Of a DNA stretch of 64,000 nt, positions 47,530 through 58,200 are shown piece by piece; the stretch's first letter is position 1, and every line of letters begins with the position of its first letter. Origin of the DNA: Trileptium ribeirensis (lineage: Eukaryota > Nematoda > Enoplea > Enoplida > Thoracostomopsidae). The position numbers and the translations under genes were made by a program. The stretch is taken from NCBI GenBank assembly GCA_030248225.1, contig JASANE010011638.1, positions 186,001-250,000 on the forward strand. Direction: 5' to 3'. The notes under the pieces were generated by a model. That model did not search any database. It was not told the DNA's origin and saw only the letters and a list, made by a program, of their open reading frames with translations.

Positions 47530-48722
47530 ATTAAGAAACGTATGCATAAACAGTAAAACGAAAACAGAAAACTAAAGAAGAATTACAAATCGAAAGAAAG
47601 AGAAAAGAATAGAAACACCAATGCGGCAAAACCGAAAGACCAAACGGAGCAACAACCAGTAGAACAAGAAGATCCAACCAAATATTAAGAAATAAATGTT
47701 CCGGAAAAGGACGACATGCAGCAGGTGCAGCCTGCAGGGCCAGTTAGCCGTCCGGAAACAGCCCAACAGTAAGCACAAATGCAAAAAGTCGGCACGGAAC
47801 GTGAACAAGTACAAACTGATGAGATTGTTAGCCGTCCGCAAACAGCTCAACAGGGAGTACAACAGAAAAAAGTGCAACTTGGAGAGCCAGCAAGCCATCC
47901 GGATGCACAAACCAAAGATTCGAACAATAACGATGAACAAACGGAAATAAACCCAATGCCGCAATAAGAGGTCGAACGCCCAGAAAAAAACTTGATTACG
48001 ATGAAGAGGAAAAAGAAACGTTCGATGGAAAAACGTTGACCTTGGAAAGTAGCAAAAAGAACGAGGAAAAAGAAATAACACAAATAACATTGCAAGATGA
48101 CAAGAATATGAAAGAAAACCAAAAACTGATAATACCAATATCACAAGAAATAAGTAACCTATTCGAAATATTCTTAGGAATAGCACGTATAAAAGAACAA
48201 GGAACAAAAAGACCATCAAGATCATCGAAAAGATAAAGTCAAAGGGCAAAACACAGTCGAACAAGACCTTGTCCACGCGAATTCACAGAAAACGAGCGTA
48301 AAAACTCAAAATCCGCTGAACATGGAAGAAAGAATTCAGAAAGAAAATACGAATCAAGTCGATGGAGAAAACGTTCGCACAGATCGCAAGAACCAAAAAG
48401 AAATTACGAAACAATATTTTATCAACCAGTAACGGAGGAGCAAAAACAATGGACACATCCACAACATGCCAAAGAAAAAGATCTTAAGCTACCAACAAAA
48501 CCATGGGTAAAGAAGTATAAATCAGTAGCAGAAAAATGTGACCGAATAGCTGTAAAATAAGGATTCGATATGGAAATTGTGGCAAGGATGAATCTGGAGC
48601 AAAAACAGGAATTTGCGGACGGAATAATGAATTAGTCACGAAAGTATTTCGTACAAAAAGATGGAATCTACGAGACATAATTTAAGAGGAAAGAAAACAA
48701 GTTATAGGTTACGAAGAAATAA
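47530..48722 (+). pseudogene. Low-complexity coding-like remnant
   Basis: K/E/N/Q-rich sequence with repeated VRKQLN/VRKQPN units (47755-47860). Later WTHPQHAKEKDLKLPTKPW and KSVAEKCDRIAVK occur in one register with stops. The 234-codon minus-strand frame 47572-48276 is an antisense artefact of this A-rich sequence. Confidence 0.35.
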
Positions 48723-49049
48723 GAGAAATAGAATTATGAGAAATTAAATATAACCAAAATGGTATATTCTGAAAACAGCTTGACGGCTGAGTCGAATGGT
48801 ACCAAACTATCGCTGTTTCTTCAAAATTGACCAATTTCTGAGACATAAATATAAGCATATACCTTTGTTGTCCTTGAAATATAACAATTTCTGGGGCATT
48901 TGTAAACAGTGGAAGCCCAAGAGTCCCACACTAAACATCTATTAATACAAAAAATTATTATTATGTAAAAACTCAAATAACTGAACTATTCTGAAAAGAT
49001 TTAATGAAACAAATCATTAATACATCTATAGTACAAGAATAAAGCAATT
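48723..49049. other. 3' flank of MTERF3
   Basis: AT-rich intergenic sequence between the retroelement remnant and the MTERF3 stop codon. No gene, LTR or clear polyadenylation signal identified. Confidence 0.4.
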
Positions 49050-49214
49050 TCAAATATTTTTCAAAAATGCATTATATTCAGAAAGTGTTGCCTTTGCTAC
49101 TTGTGTCGCAAACTGGTTATCAAACAATCGAACAAGCTGTTCAAGCGACACATAATTCGGCAGAGTCGGGTCGTACTGATCGCGCCGCTTTGATTTTAAA
49201 AATTCATGACGACT
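49050..49214 (-). CDS. MTERF3: MTERF3 terminal exon E
   Basis: 55 codons including TGA at 49050-49052: SRHEFLKSKRRDQYDPTLPN, YVSLEQLVRLFDNQF, ATQVAKATLSEYNAFLKNI. The QYDP...P-Y-x-S-L and F-L-K-x-(L/I)-stop pattern is the family's conserved C-terminus. Acceptor CGTGTTTTAG. The plus-strand open frame 49067-49288 is its antisense shadow. Confidence 0.95.
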   Translation of the reverse strand, partial: SRHEFLKSKRRDQYDPTLPNYVSLEQLVRLFDNQFATQVAKATLSEYNAFLKNI

Positions 49215-52200
49215 CTAAAACACGAGGCATAGTGTATGTATATATCATAAATTTTTTACTACTAATATTTTACGTACATTTATTCTGAAACGAGCTTCAA
49301 AAAGCACGACCAAATTAATGCTGACGCGTGTAACGCTATATACAGATTGCACTATGATAAACTAGTCTAAATGTACAATTATAAAGTCTAAATTCAAGGC
49401 AAGTTGTTCTTTTTAACAGTATCGTTACGCCCTCTCAGCTTGACTTGGGCCAAAAGTCCAAAATTTACAGTGATAATATTTTCAATATTTCGGCACATCC
49501 GAAATTTCCAAAATGTGCTATAAACTGTGTTTTCCAAATTGGGGATGGTGGGGTGGGGGCCCTGGCATTTTTCAGTTGCCTCTGGTTCAAAACTGGTGCT
49601 CCCCGGGTCATGCCCCCTGGCAAAATTTTCAGCGAATGCAAAGCCCAGACAAAGGTGATGTTTTCAGTGAATACATCCGAAATACCTGCCAATAATAATA
49701 ACGGAAATAGAACGAAAAGAACCAAGTCATTAACAATGCTATCGGCAACAGCAATTCCAAACTATGCTGTAAAACAGCTGCAGCTTGCTTACGTAATAAA
49801 ATTTCTAAGCAAAATAACTAATTATCAATGCACATATAATTTTGAGACAAGAATTACTGATAGGCGGCAGCCTGCAACAAAGGCAAGTTCTTTTAACAGT
49901 GTCGTTACGCCCCTCAGCTTGACTTGAGCCAAAAACTTCAAATTTTTTAATGACGGAGTTTCCAAATTTCGGCACATCTAATTTCCAAAATGTGCTACAA
50001 AAGTGCTGTTTTCAGCGAATACATCTTGAAATACCTGCCAATAATAATTGCGGAAATAGAACGAAAAAAGCAAGGCCACTAACATGGCTATCCGCAACAA
50101 AAAGTCCAAACCATGCTCTACACAAGCTGCAGCTTGTTTGTAATAAAATTTATAAGCAAAATAACTAATTATCAATGCAAATGAATTTAGAGACAAGAAT
50201 TATTGACAAGCGGCATCCTGCTAACAGTCACTTATCGTTTTAGCCAAGCTCAGCTATGTTCATATTATCTTACCGAAACTTAACCATAAATTTAAAACAC
50301 TTGGGTACCGTGAATATTTCTTGCGTTTAAAGGAATACTTTTAATCATTGCAATTTACAATATTCGAGTCAGCGCTGCGAATATTGTCACATTTCAAACG
50401 AGCGATCAAACAGCCAAACAGCGATCATATCTATTAGGCATCAGATGCAGGCGATACCCTTTTCATGCTTACCACTTTGGTATTCCTCTAGAGGAGAGCG
50501 TCTGTTGTGGATTGGCGATGGTCAAGCGAGCGAGCAGAAAACAAAGCAATAATCTTTTCTGTAGGGTATGATCTGCAGGTTCCACTGATTTTTACCATTT
50601 CTGTATTTTTCTAGAAAACCACGAGGACCGCACATGTTGTAAATAGTTGTCGATTGACAAGTGACCTAACAGAAACGGAAGCAACGATCTTTTCTACGGG
50701 GTAAGATTTATAGGTGACACTTTTTTCATGTTTACCACTTCTGTGTATTTCTAGAACACCACGAGTACCGCATAAGTTGTGAACTGTCAATTTTCAAGCG
50801 AGCCGGTACAATGCGAAGTCATGAACATTCCTGTTGGGTACGATCAAGACAGGTGTCACTCTTTTGCATGCTTATCACTTCTCTATTCTTCCAAAATACC
50901 ATAAGAACCCACCTTTTGGGTGGGCGACGCAATAAATTGCCGACTAAAATCCTTTAAAACTGTTACAAAATTTTACAAGACATTGCAGCTACAAATATTG
51001 TAGTCTTTATACAAGCTAAATTTACTAAAAGTGCCACTATGTCTATTATTTTCATACCCTGATGTGATGTTGCGAGTACCGCAAAATAAACGGCCAATGA
51101 AGAATCTTTTCATGACTGAAACCAAGCTCAGTATGAACGTAATCGAAAGTTCGAATAAGTGCATTTTTGTCTGAAATTATTTTAATAACAATAAACACAA
51201 AGTGAGTGCAGCCAGCTATTCATAATTACTTGAACCATCATTTTATAACACCATAGAAGAAGTCACTTTAAGCGCGGCTTAAACAATAATTTTTGCAAAA
51301 ATCTATGCCATAATAACGCACTAAAAATCTGTTTAAAGTACGATCAATCATGAGTGGCAACAAGACTGCATTCAAATGTACAAAGGCTGCGAAACTAAGT
51401 GTTCATGACAGAGTTCTCAAAAGAGTGTAATACTTACCGACGACACCACGTAAACTCGCCGTGTACGATGCGATTCATTTCGCTCGTACTCCTATAGCTA
51501 CAGACCAAGTCTTGTGGCATTTATGGTATCGTGGACAAAAAAAATTTTACCCCGCGCCCCCTCAAAACTAGGGGTCGGGAAAATTTTTGACCATCATAAT
51601 CATTAAGCCCAAGCTCAAGCTGGGGCGTAAGACCGAAATGGATCACGCAATACTTGATCGTTTGCATTGTGATTTCGATAAATGTCACACTCTTCTCAAG
51701 ATGCCATCATGAACTTTTAATCAAACGCAATGAGGCTGGATTACGCCGCGTATAGCTGTGCGTATTATTGTTTTAGATGTTTTCACGTATCTCTCCTTAG
51801 TATTTTCACGATCTCTCCTTACGATCAATAAAATGCTAACATAATAGGCTAATAAGCGAAAAACTCATTAAATATTTTGAGACAAATTTTCCACCTAGTC
51901 ACCGACGTAGAGACGCGATGTAACTTAGTTAGCTGAGTAAACATTTAACAGCCATAAGAGTTTCGCATTGCAAAATACGATTTTAGCTGGCACTTGGAAT
52001 CCTCGGACTTGTTGATTTAATCCAAAAGGAAAGGACTTGTCATCTGAACCGAAAATCCGTGACACTTTAGTTACAATAATGTTTGGCACTCACGATACCC
52101 TATTACCAAACCCGGTATTAACGAGAAAAGGTTGCCAATAAAATGCTTAAACTAAAAGTGCAAACCAACATATTCATCTACTGAGGTTACTTTTCCGACA

Positions 52201-55200
52201 CAACTGTAATACTTCCACAATTTTTGTGCCACCCTCCATAATTGATCTCCTCCCTCCCACGAGCTCGGGCTTAGACTTGACCTCGACAGTAGCTTACCCC
52301 GATCTCTACCCCATAATTATTAATCTCCTCGCGACCCCGAACTCGGGTTCAGACTTGACCCTGAGAGCCCCCCTCCGCGGTATTGTCAATAATTCACCGG
52401 AACCCCGAAATCGAGACGGTGAGATTAAAACTAAAGAGTCGTATGACTACAAACTTTATACAATAACCTATAACGAACAGTAATATTGAAACACAAATAT
52501 ACCTGTTATCTAACCTTTACATATTAAACTTACGTCTAAGCCACAATTTCGGGTCTTTCAGCAGCAATTCTTTCATATTGTCGACTGTAAATCCAAGTTC
52601 TTCGTGGATCGTAAATTCCAAAAGCTGAAATACAGTAGTTAGTAAACCGCTTTTCCACAAGTACAGAAATAGTGGCAGCTACTGGGCGAAGGCCAAAGAA
52701 ATACTGAAAAACCTGTTTTTCACAGAACCTGATACAGAAATTTTGGCAAAAACATGATTTATTGAGAGGGAAATAAAAATTTTCGGTGGAGAGAGGGTAT
52801 TTGATGTTAACTAAATAACCTGGAGTAAAGGTCGATTTCTGCGGTGCTCTCAACACCCCCGGGTCCGATAATTTGGAACAGACATGTTAACATATTTGCC
52901 ACAAACTTTTCACGAACCTTAAGTTTAAAAGTACTGCATTTCCGATATCCATAAAAGCAGATGTGTTAATACTCACACTTAAATAATGCATGCGTGAAGA
53001 TGCCAAACGGAAAGTTACCTTCCGGTACGAAGTTCAATACACTTTGCTATTGACAATTTTTCATACTTCTAAGGCTCTGACTTTTGACATAACACTGCAT
53101 GTATTATACAGTTACGGTCAGAAGTAAAAGCAATTTTTTTGCGAATCGTTAGCAAACAGTTCGCGAATATTTATTAAAAGCTGTTCAGCTGCTTTTAGCG
53201 AATTATTCGCGAACTGTTCACGAACAGTTGTAAAAATTTGCCAATGTAATTTGCGGACGGTCATTTCTGGCGTGTGCTGTATTTAACAGCTAAGTTCGAG
53301 TTTTAAAATTTATTTGCAACACAAACAAGCATTAAGGTCTGTTTGCAATCACTCATGCGGCATTTTTAGTGATATTTAAAGCATGTATAGCCATTCTCGA
53401 AAGTAAAGTTTGTAACCGTTAGCTATGAATAATCTTCACTGTTCTCGTTAAATTGATATAGACAGTGAATCCTACGACACATTTTCTCAGAAAGTTAGAA
53501 ACACTAAGGTACATAGGTTTCATTTTCAACTTGCTTATCTAACTACAAAAGCAATATGACACAATGTTCCAACAGTACGCGCCCGACAAATGTGCTGTCA
53601 GTACGCAGAAGGTACCTCTTCGTTTCGAAATACTGTACTTGCCATGAATGAGTGCGCTTCGTGCGACGTTCGCTCGAAATTCGTTTTATGTTCGACAAAC
53701 CTCAAGATTTTCTCGAAATGTGCTCGAATTTTGTTCGAGACCTATCCGAAATTTTGGCGCATTAATTTATAAATTGGTTGGAGACCGGTTTGAAAAGTGT
53801 TCGAGAATAATAAAATTTGTTTGATTTGTGTTCGATGTTCGTTCCTTAGAAAGGCGACACATATTTCTGGCGACTACTGTACTGTCAGCTAAAAAAATTG
53901 CATCTTCCTACATGCTTACAACGCGATTACACGAGAAAATATAATAAATTAAACGTGTATGTATATTATATATACAACGTATAAATGTCCAATTGTGACA
54001 ATAAACAAAAATGAATTATTGTTCACGAATTCTTCTCCTATCATGGTTAACAGACTTCTGCTTTATTTTTACCCAAAATTATTGTATCGTATAATATAAA
54101 CCTTTGCTAAAACAAGTATTTTGAAATTTCCAATAAACCATACAAGATGTGTCGATTATATTATTGATAGAATTCATGGCTAATTCGTAATTTCTCAAAA
54201 TCCATGATGTACAATATGCAGCATAATCGCTACTTCGTTATCAAACTGCTGGAATTAAACTTCATTACACAGTATTAATCTTAAATCTGAGGTTTACTTG
54301 TTTTTTGTTTTGCTGTACAATATTGCAGTTACAAAGACAAAATACTGAACAAACACAAGAAACTTTTTAACTTAAACCTTTTTATAGTTTTAATTTTTAA
54401 ATGTTTCAAAGTTAAGATTTTTCTAGCATCTTATTTCAACTACATATGTAGTCTAAAGTAATATTTATCCGAAATCATAATTAGAAAATTTCCATTCGTT
54501 TAGCAATTCAATTGGAATCTTCCTGCATTATCGCAAAGTTTTGGGCAAAATAAATCTTCGCAGAACATAGAGTATTCACCAGATTTTAGCGTTGTTCGTT
54601 CTATTTTTGCTTGATATTGGTCTGAAAACTGGAAAGTCTGTTCGACATTGGAAAATATAAGAATTTGTTTGAAATATGTTCGAAATTTTGAGCGCGTTTA
54701 TTTAATTTGTTAAACAGTAGTTTGAAGTTTGATCGAGAATGGTTCGAGGCTAAATTTTCTTTGACTTCTGTCTGATGTTCGTTTGTTCGAAACGCCACAT
54801 TCATTTTTGGGGATTATTGTAACTACTGAAATCTATCAAATAACTAGTCCTATTCAAGCACGCGCTGCATCAGAAACAAAAATTTGATAAAGTTCATTGC
54901 AAATAACGAAAAAATCTGTTCTGAACTTTACATCATACCATGAGCATATGTACCTGCATATATCCAACACCCATTGTAATCAATTTGGGTGCGCGAATGG
55001 CAACCGACCGTACTTCGTCGCCAGTGAGACCGAATTCGCGTTGAACCCACCCGAGACGACCATCAATAGTTTTAATATCGGTATTCAGCCAATAAATAGC
55101 TTTTGTTACAATAGCTGTTATGTCCAAATCGGAAAAGCGTTTCGAAGCTAAATAGTCGCGACGAATCTGTCGAAAAAAACAGCAGAAGGTGTAATAATGA

Positions 55201-58200
55201 ATGCAGAAATACAAGTCATTCTAACAAGATAACGTAATGCGGGTGCAAAACGTGTGCTACATGTTTTAAAAAAAACCACATTCTGCACAACTGCGACAAT
55301 ATTTTAGCCACATGAAGCTCGTAAAATTTTTGAATGAACGAATACTATGTTACCGATGATGCGAAACTCGTTATGCTCTGCGGTGATCACTATATTGCGT
55401 GGTGGTTAAGCCAAATGGCCAGGCCAGTCAAACAAAAAATTAATTTTCGGTTCGTCTTGTTAAACGAGGCAAACTTTTACTTTTCGTATTAAACAGCACG
55501 CGTCAGAAAATGTGTGTTGGCTCGAGACCGGGAGAACATCCAAAGGGCCGCTGCAATTTCAGGCGGGTACCAACTGTAGAGTTAAGCAAATACTGGACGA
55601 ATTAAAAAACCTATAAACTAAATATCAACAGTATCCCGCAAGTGAGGGTGCAACTGAGTGCGCGTGGTAAAATCTATAGTTGGCATTTTGTGTAATCACT
55701 TTTAACAGGATTTGTGCTTGATGTACAGTTGCGAAGAGAAATAAAAGCAAAGTGCTCGCGAACAATTCGTGAAAGATTCGCGAGAAATTTGCTTTTATTT
55801 CTGTCCATAACAATATGTACTACCCTAAGACCTCTGGAACCCTGGAAGTCTTATAATGCTTTTTGATAGAACTTAAGGCATATCAGATATTATGCATGTC
55901 AAAAAGTCTATAATAGCTTATCTGAGACGCAATGAACAAAGCATAAACAAATATTTGACGGTAGAGTAAATTGGGTTCGCCTACGGTCGGCCTTAAACCA
56001 TTTTAAATCCCAGATAAGTATGGTACAGTCATGTTAGAGGCAATACCGTCGTATTCAACATACCGAATAACTTAACCATTCTAAATGCCTTAAAAGCAAA
56101 TATACCAGTAGCAAGTCTTATCGTCAAGGTAGTCAATTCTGACTGTTGAATATGTAATTTAGAGAGATATGCATATCTATATTGAGCATTAATTTGCAAA
56201 ATGACCCACTGAATATCAGTCACATTGCTGGAATAGTTGAGAAGATAAAGCGATTATTGTGCTTTAAATTTTCAAGTACACAAGGATGAATTGCTCTACA
56301 AAATGAGACCAAAACAAATATATAGCTCGAGCGATTGAAGATAATTACAATTTCCATGTTTTGTGAGTTCCAAGGGCCCGCTGAAACTTTTCTGACAAAA
56401 CCTTGCAGCGCAGGTAACGACAATAGTAGCGCACCACGTAACTACATAGAGGATGAATTACTCTACAGAATGAAACCAAGTACACCCACATAGATCGGGC
56501 GGTTGGAGAGTTAAACCATTCTAGGCCCAGCCTTGCAAATAATGAGAACAGCAGCAAACTATTTGCAGCTACATAGAAGATGAACTACTCTAAAGAATGA
56601 GACCAAGCATACTTATAAAGCTTGAACGGTTGAAGAGATATTACCATTTTTGTGAGTTTTGGGTACCATGGGCCCACTGAAAACATTTTTTGACCAAACT
56701 TCGCAGTGTAAGCGACAATAGCAGCACACTATTTGAAACTATATAGAAGATGAATTCCTCTACAGAATGTGACCTAACACACCTACATAGCTCTAGCTAT
56801 TGAAGAGATATTAATACTTTCGTGTATTTTAGGCCCACTAAAAACACATTCTAGGCCCAACCTTGCAGTGTAAATAAAGACAATAGCATCACATTATTTG
56901 AAATTATATAGAAGATGAATTGCTCTACAGAATGAGACCAAACACACCTATATAGCTCGTGGTTGAAGAGATATTAATACTTTCGTGTGTTTGGGGCCCA
57001 TGGGCACACGGAAAACACATTCTAGGCCTAGCTATTCGATGGAGAGAGGAAATAAATTGCAGACAGACAAAGATTTTCTTTCCTGAAGTCAATTCTAGGA
57101 GATCTCGCTTCTTATGGAAGCTTAGCAAAGATAGATTGCGGATTGCTATACATGTTTTACGTGGGCATAATCTATTAAATGCCCATCTTAGGGTTATGAA
57201 ACTAAGAGAAAGTGGTGTCTGCGAATAGTGTCGCCAGGAGGCTGAAACGTCTGAACACTTTGTTTTCGGATGTAAAAAATGGGGTTAAGCTAAGCAAAGG
57301 TTCTTAGGTGCTCAATAACTAGCAGTTACTAATGGTAGCACTATGTGTTTGAGTAAATTAGTAGGATTTTTCGTTGCAACTCAGAGGTTTGATGTTTCAC
57401 ACCGTTACTTAAAGTCTAATGTCTAGGCCCAGCCTTGCTGTGTAAATAAAGACAATAGCAGCATATTATTTGTAACTATAAAGAAGATGAATCCTTTACA
57501 TAATGAGACCAAACACACCTACGTAGCTCTAGCTATTGAAGAGATATTACCATTTTCGTGTATTTTTTGTGCCCCATGGGCCTAATGAAAAACACTTTTT
57601 GTCCCAGCCATGCAGCAAAATATTGACAACAGCAGCATACTATTTGTACCTATATAGAGGATATATATTGTTCTATTGGATGAGACTAAAAGCTAGAGCG
57701 ATTGCGGAGATATTAACATTTTCGTGTATTTTGGGTCTCTTGGGCCCATTTTAGTATTCGTTTTGCCCCAAATCCTGGTTTCTAAGAGAATCGCATACTA
57801 AACCACTATATTCAGATTTATAGAGACGATTTGCTAAACAAAATGAACACATTTTGACTCGGATATCTACACCAGTTGTCAAGGTACAGTAAGTAACGTG
57901 ATTTTTTGGGCCCGTTTGGGGGTCGACCCGAGCTCTTTGGCCCGTGTTTTCGGGGCGGGGGAAGATATTAGATTCAGGTTTCCTCCTAACTAAAAAGCAC
58001 AAATATAAAGACTTCAAAGTTTCAATTGAGCTATCGCGCGCGTCAATCCGCCTTTTATTTCCAATCCAATCTTTTTAAAGTTGAGTTATGCGGTTCGATT
58101 TCTTCACTTCGCTCGTTTCACTCACCCAGAGTTCATTAATAAAAAAACTGAAGACAGAAAATTCTGGATCGGTTCGTAGACCCTAAACCTGTTTGTAAGC

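Larger units (their letters stand above)
40325..48722 (+). mobile_element. Decayed Ty3/gypsy retrotransposon, plus strand
   Basis: The order on the plus strand is gag (40680-41278), protease (41389-41847), RT (42000-42840), RNase H (42860-43400), charged linker (43400-44020), integrase (44019-45243), PHD finger (45235-45387), then a further degraded frame (46061-47360) and low-complexity coding-like sequence to 48722. The PR-RT-RH-IN order defines Ty3/gypsy. Stops and frameshifts occur in every domain, so it is inactive. No LTR could be identified at either border of this segment. An LTR fragment in the same orientation lies at 24952, too far away to pair with confidence. Confidence 0.85.

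Noticed and set aside
47572..48276. 234-codon minus-strand frame, membrane-protein-like
   Set aside because: Reverse of A-rich, K/E/N/Q-coding retroelement sequence; the F/L/I composition is an artefact.
49067..49288. Plus-strand frame resembling an ADP-ribosylglycohydrolase exon (LPLLLV...AVQATHNS)
   Set aside because: It is the antisense of MTERF3 terminal exon E, which reads QYDPTLPNY to FLKNI-stop on the minus strand and fits phase and family far better.
52536..52856. 106-codon minus-strand frame as an MTERF3 exon
   Set aside because: Overlaps exon C but in a different register; only the 91-nt exon in the other frame matches mTERF sequence and phase.
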